This document shows positions 35,190 through 49,377 of a stretch of DNA of 64,000 nucleotides, piece after piece. The stretch covers positions 10,614,230-10,678,229 of the forward strand of contig OY811975.1 of assembly GCA_963681505.1 (NCBI GenBank). Reading direction: 5' to 3'. The notes under the pieces were generated by a model that had not been told where the DNA came from, did no database searches, and saw nothing but the letters and a program-made list of their open reading frames with translations. The DNA comes from Eunapius fragilis. Its lineage: Eukaryota > Porifera > Demospongiae > Spongillida > Spongillidae. The translations under genes and the position numbers were made by a program. Position 1 is the stretch's first letter; each line of letters starts with the position of its first letter.

Positions 35190-36105
35190 TTTCTAGTTGC
35201 ATCGTCCCATTATGTGTTTTACTCCTTCCAGGGCGAGGGCAGCCTTTGCTCGTGTTCTGTCAGCTTCTCTGAGGTCTGTCCTGAGTGAGAACTCTTTAGC
35301 CCAATGCCATTGTGGCCTTGTGCATTCTGACAATGATTTGGACTTCTGTGGAGCATACAGCAAAAGGAAACACCTCCCACTCCTGTGGTAGACAGCTATT
35401 CTATTGGCTAAGGCAGGCATGTTTGGAAATGCATGTGGCATTCTTCTCTTAGAAGGCATAAGCTCCAAATGATGACAACACATGGAGGCTTTTGCTCTCC
35501 AAGTATCCCAATGGCCCACCTCCACAAGTTTCTGAAGTTCCAACTACCCCGATCTCCATTGACCCTGATTTGACATCCAATGGTCATTTCCAAAGGGATC
35601 AGCTGCAGGTCCATCAGGCCTCAGAATCCAGCACCTTCTAGATGCAGCAAGCATATCCTTTACCAACTTCCATACACGTATGTTCCTATGAGTATCTGAG
35701 GGATTTAGTCAATCTCCAGTCATCTGGCATGCAAGGCACCCACCTCTGTCTCTAGGTTTCTGACCGGAGGCAGTTTGAATGCCCTGAACAAATCCAAACC
35801 TGGCTGTTATCCTGACGTTGGACCTATTTCAGTTGGGAAGCATTGAGAAGGGAAATTTTTGTGTTCCTGGATAAAGTACAAGGCCTCTGATTTTTTTCAG
35901 CCCCAACAGTTTAGTGTAGCCTATGCACCAGGCTCAGAGAAGGTAGTGCATGACCTCAGGGTATGCATGGATAAGCACTAGGGAGGATGAAGATTTTCAG
36001 TTGCAAAAATGGACATGCACAATGCCTTCAGTTTGGTCTCCAGACGAGCTATTTTGGAAGAATGCACTCGCCATTTTCCTGAGCTTTACCTTTGGCCAAA
36101 ATGAC
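35190..36105 (+). pseudogene. Reverse-transcriptase fragment, decayed
   Basis: Plus strand, several frames: RARAAFARVLSASLRSVLSE and ENSLAQCHCGLVHSDND (35200-35340), then KASDFFQPQQFSVA, GSEKVVHDLRVCMDKH, stops, and VAKMDMHNAFSLVSRRAI with LEECTRHFPELYLW. MDMHNAFSLVSR is RT motif A (first catalytic Asp) and the order fits RT elements whose C-terminus is seen at 11732. At least four in-frame stops. A zinc-finger-like FICSLCHQLVSNTTDHHH lies upstream at about 35022-35075. The 3' end runs straight into a 46-bp repeat. Confidence 0.65.
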
Positions 36106-36287
36106 ATGGTGCTATGCTGGTCATCCCTTACTGTGGTACCCCATGGACCACATGGTGCTATGCTGCTCATCCCTTGCTGTTGTACCCCATGGACCACATG
36201 GTGCTATGCTGGTCATCCCTTGCTGTGGTACCCCATGGACCACATGGTGCTATGCTGTTCAATCCTTGCTGTGGCACCCCATGGACC
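36104..36287 (+). repeat. 46-bp tandem repeat derived from RT coding sequence
   Basis: Four units of ATGGTGCTATGCTGGTCATC... (46 bp). The first unit translates in the shifted RT frame as TWCYAGHPLLWYPM, the segment expected just after the motif A region of this RT family, so the repeat arose by amplification inside the RT. Confidence 0.8.
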
Positions 36288-39200
36288 ATCAAGCCTGGTA
36301 CCTTGATGGAGGGACCATAGCAAACCATTGATGGTGGTGATGACTGTGTCCACATCTTCCATCAAGCCTGGTACCTTGATGGTGGGACCTTAGCAGACCA
36401 TTGATGGTGATGATGGCTGTGTCCACATCCTTCATCAAGCCTGGTACCTTGATGGTGGGACCTTAGAAGACCATTGATGGTGGTGATGGCTGTGTCCACA
36501 TCCTCCATCAAGCCTGGTACCTTGATGGTGGGACCTTAGAAGACCATTGATGGTGGTGATGGCTGTGTCCACATCCTCCATCAAGCCTGGTACCTTGATG
36601 GTGGGACCTTAGCAGACCATTGATGGTGATGGCTGTGTCCACATCCTCCATCAAGCCTGGCACCTTGATGGTGGGACCTTAGCAGACCATTGATGGTGAT
36701 GGCTGTGTCCACATCCTCCATCAAGCCTAGTACCTTGATGGTGGGACCTTAGCAGACCATTGGTGGTGGTGATGGCTGTGTCCACATCCTCCATCAAGCC
36801 TGGTACCTTGATGGTGGGACCTTAGCAGACCATTGATGGTGATGGCTGTGTCCACATCCGCCATCAAGCCTGGCACCTTGATGGTGGGACCTTAGCAGAC
36901 CATTGATGGTGATGGCTGTGTCCACATCCGCCATCAAGCCTGGTACCTTGATGGTGGGACCTTAGCAGACCATTGGTGGTGGTGATGGCTGTGTCCACAT
37001 CCTCCATCAAGCCTGGTACCTTGATGGTGGGACCTTAGCAGACCATTGATGGTGGTGATGACTGTGTCCACATCTTCCATCAAGCCTGGTACCTTGATGA
37101 TGGGACCTTAGCAGACCATTGATGGTGATGGCTGTGTCCACATCCTCCATCAAGCCTGGTACCTTGATGGTGGGACCTTAGCAGACCATTGATGGTGATG
37201 ATGGCTGTGTCCACATCCTTCATCAAGCCTGGTACCTTGATGGTGGGACCTTAGAAGACCATTGATGGTGGTGATGGCTGTGTCCACATCCTCCATCAAG
37301 CCTGGAACCTTGATGGTGGGACCTTAGCAGACCATTGATGGTGATGATGGCTGTGTCCACATCCTCCATCAAGCCTGGCACCTTGATGGTGGGACCTTAG
37401 CAGACCATTGATGGTGATGATGGCTGTGTCCACATCTTCCATCAAGCCTGGTACCTTGATGGAGGGACCTTAGCAGACCATTGATGGTGGTGATGGCTGT
37501 ATCCACATCCTCCATCAAGCCTGGTAACTTGATGGTGGGACCTTAGCAGACCATTATTGATGGTGATGATGGCTGTGTCCACATCTTCCATCAAGCCTGG
37601 TACCTTGATGGAGGGACCTTAGAAGACCATTGATGGTGATGATGGCTGTGTCCACATCCTCCATCAAGCCTGGTACCTTGATGGTGGGACCTTAGCAGAC
37701 CATTGATGGTGATGATGGCTGTGTCCACATCCTCCATCAAGCCTGGTACCTTGATGGTGGGACCTTAGCAGACCATTGGTGGTGATGACTGTGTCCACAT
37801 CCTCCATCAAGCCTGGTACCTTGATGGTGGGACCTTAGCAGACCATTGATGGTGATGATGGCTATGTCCACATCCTCCATCAAGCCTGGTACCTTGATAG
37901 TGGGACCTTAGCAGACCATTGATGGTGATGATGGCTGTGTCCACATCCCCCATCAAGCCTGGTACCTTGATGGTGGGACCTTAGTAGGCCATTGATGGTG
38001 ATGGCTGTGTCCACATCCCCCATCAAGCCTGGTACCTTGATGGTGGGAACTTAGCAGACCATTGGTGGTGATGATGGCTGCATCCACATCCTCCATCAAG
38101 CCTGGTACCTTGATGGTGGGACCTTAGCAGACCATTGATGGTGATGATGGCTGTATCCACATCCTCCATCAAGCCTGGTACCTTGATGGTGGGACCTTAG
38201 CAGACCATTGGTAGTGGTGATGGCTGTATCCACATCCTCCATCAAGCCTGGTACCTTGATGGTGGGACCTTAGCAGACCATTGATGGAGGTGATGGCTGT
38301 GTCCACATCCTCCATCAAGCCTGGTACCTTGATGGTGGGACCTTAGCAGACCATTGATGGTGATGATGGCTGTGTCCACATCCTTCATCAAGCCTGGTAC
38401 CTTGATGGTGGGACCTTAGAAGACCATTGATGGTGGTGATGGCTGTGTCCACATCCTCCATCAAGCCTGGAACCTTGATGGTGGGACCTTAGCAGACCAT
38501 TGATGGTGATGATGGCTGTGTCCACATCCTCCATCAAGCCTGGCACCTTGATGGTGGGACCTTAGCAGACCATTGATGGTGATGATGGCTGTGTCCACAT
38601 CTTCCATCAAGCCTGGTACCTTGATGGAGGGACCTTAGCAGACCATTGATGGTGGTGATGGCTGTATCCACATCCTCCATCAAGCCTGGTAACTTGATGG
38701 TGGGACCTTAGCAGACCATTATTAATGGTGATGGCTGTGTCCACATCCTCCATCAAACCCGGTACCTTGATGGTAGGACCTTAGCAGACCATTGATGGTG
38801 ATGATGGCTATGTCCACATCCTCCATCAAGCCTGGTACCTTGATGGTGGGACCTTAGCAGACCATTGATGGTGATGATGGCTGTGTCCACATCCTCCATC
38901 AAGCCTGGTTCCTTGATGGTGGGACCTTAGCAGACCATTGATGGTGATGATGGCTGTGTCCACATCCCCCATCAAGCCTGGTACCTTGATGGTGGGACCT
39001 TAGTAGGCCATTGATGGTGATGGCTGTGTCCACATCCCCCATCAAGCCTGGTACCTTGATGGTGGGAACTTAGCAGACCATTGGTGGTGATGATGGCTGT
39101 ATCCACATCCTCCATCAAGCCTGGTACCTTGATGGTGGGACCTTAGCAGACCATTGATGGTGATGATGACTGTGTCCACATCCTCCATCAAGCCTGGTAC

Positions 39201-42200
39201 CTTGATGGTGGGACCTTAGCAGACCATTGATGGTGATGATGGCTGTGTCCACATCCCCCATCAAGCCTGGTACCTTGATGGTGGGACCTTAGTAGGCCAT
39301 TGATGGTGATGGCTGTGTCCACATCCCCCATCAAGCCTGGTATCTTGATGGTGGGACCTTAGCAGACCATTGATGGTGGTGATGGCTGTATCCACATCCT
39401 CCATAAAGCCTGGTACCTTGATGGTGGGACCTTAGCAGACCATTGATGGTGATGATGGCTGTGTCCACATCCTCCATCAAGCCTGGTGCCTTGATGGTGG
39501 GACCTTAGCAGACCATTGATGGTAATGATGGCTGTTTCCACATCCTCCATCAAACCAGGTACCTTGATGGTGGGACCTTAGCAGACCATTGATGGTGATG
39601 ATGGCTGTATCCACATCCTCCATCAAGCCTGGTACCTTGATGCTGGGACCTTAGCAGACCATTGATGGTGATGATGACTGTGTCCACATCCTCCATCAAG
39701 CCTGGTACCTTGATGTTGGGACCTTAGCAGACCATTGATGGTGATGATGGCTGTATCCACATCCTCCATCAAGCCTGGTACCTTGATGGTGGGACCTTAG
39801 CAGACCATTGGTGGTGGTGATGGCTGTATCCACATCCTCCATCAAGCCTGGTACCTTGATGGTGGGACCTTAGCAGACCATTGATGGTGGTGATGGCTGT
39901 GTCCACATCCTCCATCAAGCCTGGTACCTTGATGGTGGGACCTTAGCAGACCATTGATGGTGGTGATGGCTGTGTCCACATCCTCCATCAGGCCTGGTAC
40001 CTTGATGGTGGGACCTTAGCACACCATTGATGGTGGTGATGGCTATGTCCACATCCTCCATCAAACCTGGTACCGTGATGGTGGGACCTTAGCAGACCAT
40101 TGATGGTGATGATGGCTGTGTCCACATCTTCCATCAAGCCTGGTACCTTGATGGAGGGACCTTAGCAGACCATTGATGGTGGTGATGGCTGTATCCACAT
40201 CCTCCATCAAGCCTGGTACCTTGATGGCGGGACCTTAGCAGACCATTGATGGTGATGATGGCTGTGTCCACATCCCCCATCAAGCCTGGTACCTTGATGG
40301 TGGGACCTTAGCAGACCATTGATGGTGATGATGGCTGTGTCCACATCCCCCATCAAGCCTGGTACCTTGATGGTGAGACCTTAGCAGACCATTGATGGTG
40401 ATGATGGCTATGTCCACATCCTCCATCAAGCCTGGTACCTTGATGGTGGGACCTTAGCAGACCATTGATGGTGATGATGGCTGTGTCCACATCCCCCATC
40501 AAGCCTGGTACCTTGATGGTGGGACCTTAGTAGGCCATTGATGGTGATGGCTGTGTCCACATCCCCCATCAAGCCTGGTACCTTGATGGTGGGAACTTAG
40601 CAGACCATTGGTGGTGATGATGGCTGTATCCACATCCTCCATCAAGCCTGGTACCTTGATGGTGGGACCTTAGCAGACCATTGATGGTGATGATGACTGT
40701 GTCCACATCCTCCATCAAGCCTGGTACCTTGATGGTGGGACCTTAGCAGACCATTGATGGTGATGATGGCTGTATCCACATCCTCCATCAAGCCTGGTAC
40801 CTTGATGGTGGGACCTTAGCAGACCATTGGTGGTGGTGATGGCTGTATCCACATCCTCCATCAAGCCTGGTACCTTGATGGTGGGACCTTAGCAGACCAT
40901 TGATGGTGATGATGGCTGTGTCCACATCCTCCATCAAGCCTGGTACCTTGATGGTGGGACTTTAGCAGACCATTGATGGTGGTGATGGCTGTGTCCACAT
41001 CCTCCATCAAGCCTGGTACCTTGATGGTGGGACCTTAGCAGACCATTGATGGTGATGATGACTGTGTCCACATCCTCCATCAAGCCTGGTACCTTGATGT
41101 TGGGACCTTAGCAGACCATTGATTGTGATGATGGCTGTATCCACATCCTCCATCAAGCCTGGTACCTTGATGGTGGGACCTTAGCAGACCATTGGTGGTG
41201 GTGATGGCTGTATCCACATCCTCCATCAAGCCTGGTACCTTGATGGTGGGACCTTAGCAGACCATTGATGGTGGTGATGGCTGTGTCCACATCCTCCATC
41301 AAGCCTGGTACCTTGATGGTGGGACCTTAGCAGACCAATGATGGTGGTGATGGCTGTGTCCACATCCTCCATCAGGACTGGTACCTTGATGGTGGGACCT
41401 TAGCACACCATTGATGGTGGTGATGGCTATGTCCACATCCTCCATCAAACCTAGTACCTTGATGGTGGGACCTTAGCAGACCATTGATGGTGATGATGGC
41501 TGTGTCCACATCTTCCATCAAGCCTGGTACCTTGATGGAGGGACCTTAGCAGACCATTGATGGTGGTGATGGCTGTATCCACATCCTCCATCAAGCCTGG
41601 TACCTTGATGGTGGGACCTTAGCAGATCATTGATGGTGATGATGGCTGTGTCCACATCCCCCATCAAGCCTGGTACCTTGATGGTGGGACCTTAGCAGAC
41701 CATTGATGGTGATGATGGCTATGTCCACATCCTCCATCAAGCCTGGTACCTTGATGGTGGGACCTTAGCAGACCATTGATGGTGATGGCTGTGTCCACAT
41801 CCTCCATCAAGCCTGGTACCTTGATGGTGGGACTTTAGCAGACCATTGATGGTGGTGATGGCTGTGTCCACATCCTCCATCAAGCCTGGTACCTTGATGG
41901 TGGGACCTTAGCAGACCATTGATGGTGGTGATGGCTGTGTCCACATCCTCCATCAGCCCTGGTACCTTGATGGTGGGTGGGACCTTAGCACACCATTGAT
42001 GGTGGTGATGGCTATGTCCACATCCTCCATCAAACCTGGTACCTTGATGGTGGGACCTTAACAGACCATTGATAATGATGATGGCTGTGTCCACATCCTC
42101 CATCAAGCCTGGTACCTTGATGGTGGGACCTTAGCAGACCATTGATGGTGGTGATGGCTATGTCCACATCCTCCATCAGGCCTGGTACCTTGATGGTGGG

Positions 42201-45200
42201 ACCTTAGCACACCATTGATGGTGGTGATGGCTATGTCCACATCCTCAATCAAACCTGGTACCTTGATGGTGGGACCTTAGCAGACCATTGATGGTGATGA
42301 TGGCTGTGTCCACATCTTCCATCAAGCCTGGTACCTTGATGGAGGGACCTTAGCAGACCATTGATGGTGGTGATGGCTGTATCCACATCCTCCATCAAGC
42401 CTGGTACCTTGATGGTGGGACCTTAGCAGACCATTATTGATGGTGGTGATGGCTATGTCCACATCCTCAATCAAACCTGGTACCTTGATGGTGGGACCTT
42501 AGCAGACCATTGATGGTGATGATGGCTGTGTCCACATCTTCCATCAAGCCTGGTACCTTGATGGAGGGACCTTAGCAGACCATTGATGGTGGTGATGGCT
42601 GTATCCACATCCTCCATCAAGCCTGGTACCTTGATGGTGGGACCTTAGCAGACCATGGATGGTGATGATGGCTGTGTCCACATCCTCCATCAAACCTGGT
42701 ACCTTGATGGTAGGACCTTAGCAGACCATTGATGGTGATGATGGCTGTGTCCACATCCTCCATCAAGCCTGGTACCTTGATGGTGGGACCTTAGCAGACC
42801 ATTGATGGTGATGATGGCTGTGTCCACATCCTCCATCAAGCCTGGTACCTTGATGGTGGGACCTTAGCAGACCATTGATGGTGGTGATGGCTATGTCCAC
42901 ATCCTCCATCAAGCCTGGTACCTTGATGGTGGGACCTTAGCAGACCATTCATGGTGATGATGGCTGTGTCCACATCCTCCATCAAGCCTGTTACCTTGAT
43001 GGTGGGACCTTAGCAGACCATTGATGGTGGTGATGGCTGTGTCCACATCCCCCATCAAGCCTGGTGCCTTGATGGTGGGACCTTAGCAGACCATTGATGG
43101 TGATGATGGCTGTGTCCACATCCTCCATCAAGCCTGGTACCTTGATGGTGGGACCTTAGTAGACCATTGATGGTGATGATGGCTGTGTCCACATCCCCCA
43201 TCAAGCCTGGTACCTTGATGGTGGGACCTTAGCAGACCATTGATGGTGATGATGGCTGTGTCCACATCCCCCATCAAGCCTGGTACCTTGATGGTGGGAC
43301 CTTAGCACACCATTGATGGTGGTGATGGCTATGTCCACATCCTCCATCAAACCTGGTACCTTGATGGTGGGACCTTAACAGACCATTGATAATGATGATG
43401 GCTGTGTCCACATCCTCCATCAAGCCTGGTACCTTGATTGTGGGACCTTAGCAGACCATTGATGGTGATGATGGCTGTGTCCACATCCTCCATCAAGCCT
43501 GGTACCTTGATTGTGGGACCTTAGCAGACCATTGATGGTGATGATGGCTGTGTCCACATCCTCCATCAAGCCTGGTACCTTGATGGTGAGACCTTAGCAC
43601 ACCATTGATGGTGGTGATGGCTATGTCCACATCCTCCATCAAACCTGGTACCTTGATGGTGGGACCTTAGCAGATCATTGATGGTGATGATGGCTGTGTC
43701 CACATCCCCCATCAAGCCTGGTACCTTGATGGTGGGACCTTAGCAGACCATTGATGGTGATGATGGCTGTGTCCACATCTTCCATCAAGCCTGTTACCTT
43801 GATGGAGGGACCTTAGCAGACCATGGATGGTGGTGATGGCTGTATCCACATCCTCCATCAAGCCTGGTACCTTGATGGTGGGACCTTAGCAGACCATTGA
43901 TGGTGATGATGGTTATGTCCACATCCTCCATATAGCCTGGTACCTTGATGGTGGGACCTTAGCAGACCATTGATGGTGATGATGGCTGTGTCCACATCCT
44001 CCATCAAGCCTGGTACCTTGATGGTGGGACCTTAGCAGACCATTGATGGTGATGATGGCTGTGTCCACATCCTCCATCAAGCCTGGTACCTTGATGGTGG
44101 GACCTTAGCAGACCATTGATGGTGGTGATGGCTATGTCCACATCCTCCATCAAGCCTGATACCTTGATGGTGGGACCTTAGCAGACCATTGATGGTGATG
44201 ATGGCTGTGTCCACATCCTCCATCAAGCCTGATACCTTGATGGTGGGACCTTAGCAGACCATTGATGGTGATGACTGTGTCCACATCCTCCATCAAGCCT
44301 GGTACCTTGATGGTGGGACCTTAGCAGACCATTGATGGTGATGATGGCTATGTCCATATCCTCCATCAAGCCTGGTACCTTGATGGTGGGACCTTAGCAG
44401 ACCATTGATGGTGATGATGGCTGTGTCCACATCCCCCATCAAGCCTGGTACCTTGATGGTGGGACCTTAGTAGGCCATTGATGGTGATGGCTGTGTCCAC
44501 ATCCCCCATCAAGCCTGGTACCTTGATGGTGGGACCTTAGCAGACCATTGATGGTGATGATGGCTGTGTCCACATCCCCCATCAAGCCTGGTACCTTGAT
44601 GGTGGGACCTTAGCAGACCATTGGTGGTGATGATGGCTGTATCCACATCCTCCATCAAGCCTGGTACCTTGATGGTGGGACCTTAGCAGACCATTGGTGG
44701 TGATGATGGCTGTATCCACATCCTCCATCAAGCCTGGTACCTTGATGGTGGGACCTTAGCAGACCATTGATTGTGATGATGGCTGTATCCACATCCTTCA
44801 TCAAGCCTGGTACCTTGATGGTGGGACCTTAGCAGACCATTGGTGGTGGTGATGGCTGTATCCACATCCTCCATCAAGCCTGGTACCTTGATGGTGGAAC
44901 CTTAGCAGACCATTGATGGTGGTGATGGCTGTGTCCACATCCTCCATCAAGCCTGGTACCTTGATGGTGGGACCTTAGCAGACCATTGATGGTGATGATG
45001 GCTGTGTCCACATCCCCCATCAAGCCTGGTACCTTGATGGTGGGACTTTAGCACACCATTGATGGTGGTGATGGCTGTATCCACATCCTCCATCAAGCCT
45101 GATACCTTGATGGTGGGACCTTAGCAGACCATTGATGGTGATGATGGCTGTGTCCACATCCCCCATCAAGCCTGGTACCTTGATGGTGGGACCTTAGCAG

Positions 45201-46392
45201 ACCATTGATGGTGGTGATGGCTGTATCCACATCCTCCATCAAGCCTGATACCTTGATGGTGGGACCTTAGCAGACCATTGATGGAGGTGATGGCTGTGTC
45301 CACATCCCCCATCAAGCCTGGTACCTTGATGGTGGGACCTTAGCAGACCATTGATGGTGATGATGGCTGTGTCCACATCCTCCATCAAGCCTGGTACCTT
45401 GATGGTGGGACCTTAGTAGGCCATTGATGGTGGTGATGGCTGTGTCCACATCCCCCATCAAGCCTGGTACCTTGATGGTGGGACCTTAGCAGACCATTGA
45501 TGGTGATGATGGCTGTGTCCACATCCCCCATCAAGCCTGGTACCTTGATGGTGGGACCTTAGCAGACCATTGATGGTGGTGATGGCTGTGTCCACATCCT
45601 CCATCAAGCCTGGTACCTTGATGGTGGGACCTTAGTAGGCCATTGATGGTGGTGATGGCTGTGTCCACATCCCCCATCAAGCCTGGTACCTTGATGGTGG
45701 GACCTTAGCAGACCATTGATGGTAATGATGGCTGTGTCCACATCCCCCATCAAGCCTGGTACCTTGATGGTGGGACCTTAGCAGACCATTGATGGTGATG
45801 ATGGCTGTGTCCACTTCCTCCATCAAGCCTGCTACCTTGATGGTGGGACCTTAGCAGACCATTGATGGTAATGATGGCTGTTTCTACATCCTCCATCAAG
45901 CCTGGTACCTTGATGGTGGGACCTTAGCAGACCATTGGTGGTGGTGATGGCTGTGTCCACATCCTCCATCAAGCCTGTTACCTTGATGGTGGGACCTTAG
46001 CAGACCATTGATGGTGATGGCTGTGTCCACATTCTCCATCAAGCCTAGTACTTTGATGGTGGGACCTTAGCAGACCATTGATGGTGATGATGGCTGTGTC
46101 CACACCCTCCATCAAGCCTGGTACCTTGATGGTGGGACCTTAGCAGACCATTGGTGGTGATGATGGCTGTGTCCACATCCTCCATTAAGCCTGGTACCTT
46201 GATGGTGGGACCTTAGCAGACCATTGATGGTGGTGATGGCTGTATCCACATCCTCCATCAAGCCTGGTACTTTGATGGTGGGACCTTAGCAGACCATTGA
46301 TGGTGATGATGGCAGTGTCCACATCTTCCATCAAGCCTGGTACCTTGATGGTGGGACCTTAGCAGACCATTGATGGTGATGATGGCTGTGTC
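36288..46392 (+). repeat. 10-kb minisatellite, 73-bp unit (about 138 copies)
   Basis: Unit starts CCATCAAGCCTGGTACCTTG, period 73 (70-76 with GAT indels). Each unit holds an inverted repeat CCATCAAG-8-CTTGATGG and a small palindrome ACCATTGATGGT. 73 is not a multiple of three, so minus-strand open runs (SHHHHQW type) are not coding. Rare variants (e.g. GGGAACTTAGCAGACCATTG, near 38046, 39064 and 40588) recur, showing multi-unit block duplication. The first units begin in the last 46-bp copy (ACCATCAAGCCTGG). Confidence 0.98.
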
Positions 46393-46530
46393 CGATAACA
46401 TGCTGCTAATATAGGTCTATTTCATTTTTCCTTTTCTATCAGAAGCCTTGTTCCCTTGCTATTTACACCATCACCTTTGATTCCTATATACCACCAACCT
46501 TCTCGTGTAGAGAATGTTTTCATTACTTTT
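46393..46530. mobile_element. Hairpin MITE family A, single right arm
   Basis: GCTAATATAGGTCTATTTCA through TTCTCGTGTAGAGAATG. The 73-bp array stops at its edge within GTGTCC|GATAACATGC. Confidence 0.8.
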
Positions 46531-47068
46531 GAATCAAAGTTTGAACAATGAATGCATGTGGGTGTGGTCATGTGACCATAACCCCTCCCACATTATTTTA
46601 GCCTCACTCCCTGGTTCTGTCTCACATGCCACTTGGTGATATGATGTGGTGATGATGGGAAGGTGATGGGAGTGGCTGCAGTTGCATCTATGAAGATGTT
46701 AACCCTTTAATAATAACCCAAAGTTCAATGTGTACGCTGTAAGGTCCCTATGGGATGAGCCCACCCCCACATCCTCCTCACTCACACATCCTCCTCCCCA
46801 CTCCCACGGTCTCCTCTCCATACCCAAGGACTCCTCCCTACCCCTGCACCCAGGCCATATGTTATTCAGAGGGTGGGGTGGGATCGGCTGGGAGGAGGGG
46901 AAGTGGTAGCGTAACCTCAAATAGGAAAATACCAAGAGCTATGCTATGTGCCTTCTCTTTGGCATATATGGTACTTAACATTGAATGATTTGACCTTCAT
47001 ATGGTATTAATTAATCATCATAAGACATAGCTACTGTGGGGCCCCCCATACATAGCTATGTGTTAGCT
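46531..47068. other. No gene recognised
   Basis: C/T-rich patch at 46755-46855 mirrors G-rich at 46870; no exon supported. Confidence 0.4.
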
Positions 47069-47995
47069 TAGTCTCGTACCCAGACCATCAATCCCACAGC
47101 TGCGGATGGATTACATCACCGCCACGCGGATAGATGGTCTGGTGCATAGATTGGTTCTCGATTTTGGAGGACCAATCCGATTGCAGCACGTAGTGACGTC
47201 ACGGTGCTACTTAATTACGAGTGTAATTGCTTATAGCTATAATGAGTTCGAGTAGCGTTCCAATCGGAGCCTTCTCCTCGAGGGTGACTGTTTTTTAAGG
47301 CTTTAATACCTCCGCTCGGGTAGCAAACAAGCCTTCATCGTGGGCAGGAGCGTTACAATGACAAGGATGCGCCCGCGACTGCTCACGGCTAGAATCTCGA
47401 TGAGAACGGGATAGGCGAGTGGAAGCCAGGCCTCGGCCAGGCCGCCTGCCCTTAGTCTCGGCCCCAGACCAATATGACGCAATGTTTATCGCATAATGTA
47501 TAAACAACGCTCATATAGGTCTGGTGTTTCGTATGGGGCGGAAGTGTACCAAACGCTGGAATTCGTGCGCACTTTAATTATGAAGTATGTACATAAACAT
47601 TGCTCGACCCAGACCCACACACTACGTGTAAGTATGGATACGGCTATGCGTTTCGCCATGACAGAACTGAAAGTGGAGACATTGAAGGACAAGCAGAAGT
47701 ACGCTATATGTAGGCCGTGATTGTTTTGTTATTTTGCCAACAAGATACGGTAAAACTATATGTTATGTTCCGTTACCGTACGTTTACGACCACCTTCGTG
47801 GAAAGACAAGGTCTTCAATTGTGATTTGCGTGTCGCCTTTGACTGATACGGGGTCCATACCGTCGCCATAGCTTTAATAAACTTGATAATTATCGGATGT
47901 GGTGAAGCGATAATTGTTTGTTTACATTCCAGATGGTACAAGCGCTAGCGACTCAGACCCTAACACGTGAAGTGTATGGTCTGGGGACGAGACTA
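47069..47995. mobile_element. TA-flanked inverted-repeat element(s), TAGTCTCG ends
   Basis: Three copies of the same end: TAGTCTCGTACCCAGACCAT at 47069, TAGTCTCGGCCCCAGACCA at 47453, and the complement TGGTCTGGGGACGAGACTA ending 47995. The last two bound a 543-bp unit; the first may be an outer or older end. TA at the tips fits ISL2EU/Harbinger- or mariner-type targets; classification is inference. No transposase. Confidence 0.6.
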
Positions 47996-48099
47996 GCCTG
48001 CCCTACCACCCCGCAAACCTCAGCCTCAACGCAGGGACGTAGGAATAGGTTCGGCAAGTCCGGCTTTCGCCGGACCACTTTTCCCCCTGCACTTAATTT

Positions 48100-48490
48100 T
48101 TTAAAAATGTGCGTCTGTTCATTTTACTATGTAACAACCAGCCAACTCCACCCGCGTTTTGTTGATTATCAACTAGAAATGTTAATAATATCAGTACGAA
48201 TCAAGTCAACCTCGGATGAAATCAAAGGAGCTTCCTGATCATTTTGGTGTGCTGGCATCTCTGCAATCTTAAAATTGTTACATGTGTAATTTAGTACTTA
48301 ATTAAATTTGAACCCCCTACCAAAATCCTAGACCCGCCCCCTACACACACCGTTCAGTCGTCATAACATGCACACATGCACCATCCACACACTACACACT
48401 AAACATTCAATCCACACACTACACACTGAACATTCAATCCACACACTACACACACTGAACATTCAATCAGCACACGTGCACACACCACAA
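48100..48490 (+). repeat. Direct repeat R1, copy 1
   Basis: Shares with 50005-50345 the blocks CAGTACGAATCAAGTCAACC, TCGGATGAAATCAAAGGAGC, TAATTTAGTACTTA and ACACACTGAACATTCAATC. Copy 1 lies outside and copy 2 at the centre of the palindrome 48697-51885. Confidence 0.85.
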
Positions 48491-48696
48491 TATTAAGCAG
48501 CTGCTGCGGGCTAGCAATGAGTTGCCGCTGGGTCTGAGTCGAGGATGATGACTGTAATTTTCTGGAGTCCTGCTCCACCGATGATGATCGAGCGGTCAGT
48601 GGCGAATGACTAGAATGAAAGAAAAAAGGCATCGAGGCACATGCCGGGATCACAGTATTTGAGGGCAGCATCTGGGACTCATCTTGGTTAGTAGAA

Positions 48697-49327
48697 TGGT
48701 TAATACATGTGATCACAGACATGGTTAATACATGTGATCGTGGACATGGTTAATACATGTGATCATGGACATGGTTAATACATGTGATCATGGACATGGT
48801 TAATACATGTGATCATGGACATGGTTAATACATGTGATCACGGACATGGTTAATACATGTGATCATGGACATGGTTAATACATGTGATCATGGACATGGT
48901 TAATACATGTGATTATGGACATGGTTAATACATGTGATCATGGACATGGTTAATACATGTGATCATGCACATGGTTAATACATGTGATCATGGACATGGT
49001 TAATACATGTGATCACGGACATGGTTAATACATGTGATCATGGACATGGTTAATACATGTGATCATGGACATGGTTAATACATGTGATCATGGACATGGT
49101 TAATACATGTGATCATGGACATGGTTAATACATGTGATCATGGACATGGTTAATACATGTGATCACGGACATGGTTAATACATGTGATCATGGACATGGT
49201 TAATACATGTGATCATGGACATGGTTAATACATGTGATCATGGACATGGTTAATACATGTGATCATGGACATGGTTAATACATGTGATCATGCACATGGT
49301 TAATACATGTGATCATGGACATGGTAA
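48697..49327 (+). repeat. 25-bp minisatellite, left arm
   Basis: About 25 units of the CATGGTTAATACATGTGATC unit, same as 4228-8063. Confidence 0.97.
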
Positions 49328-49377
49328 TACAATCGATCAGTTAATTCAACCACAAGGTTAATATGTTAACGTCTCAA

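Noticed and set aside
36288..46392. His-rich minus-strand ORFs in the 73-bp array
   Set aside because: Unit length is not divisible by three and frames change at every copy; no conserved start.
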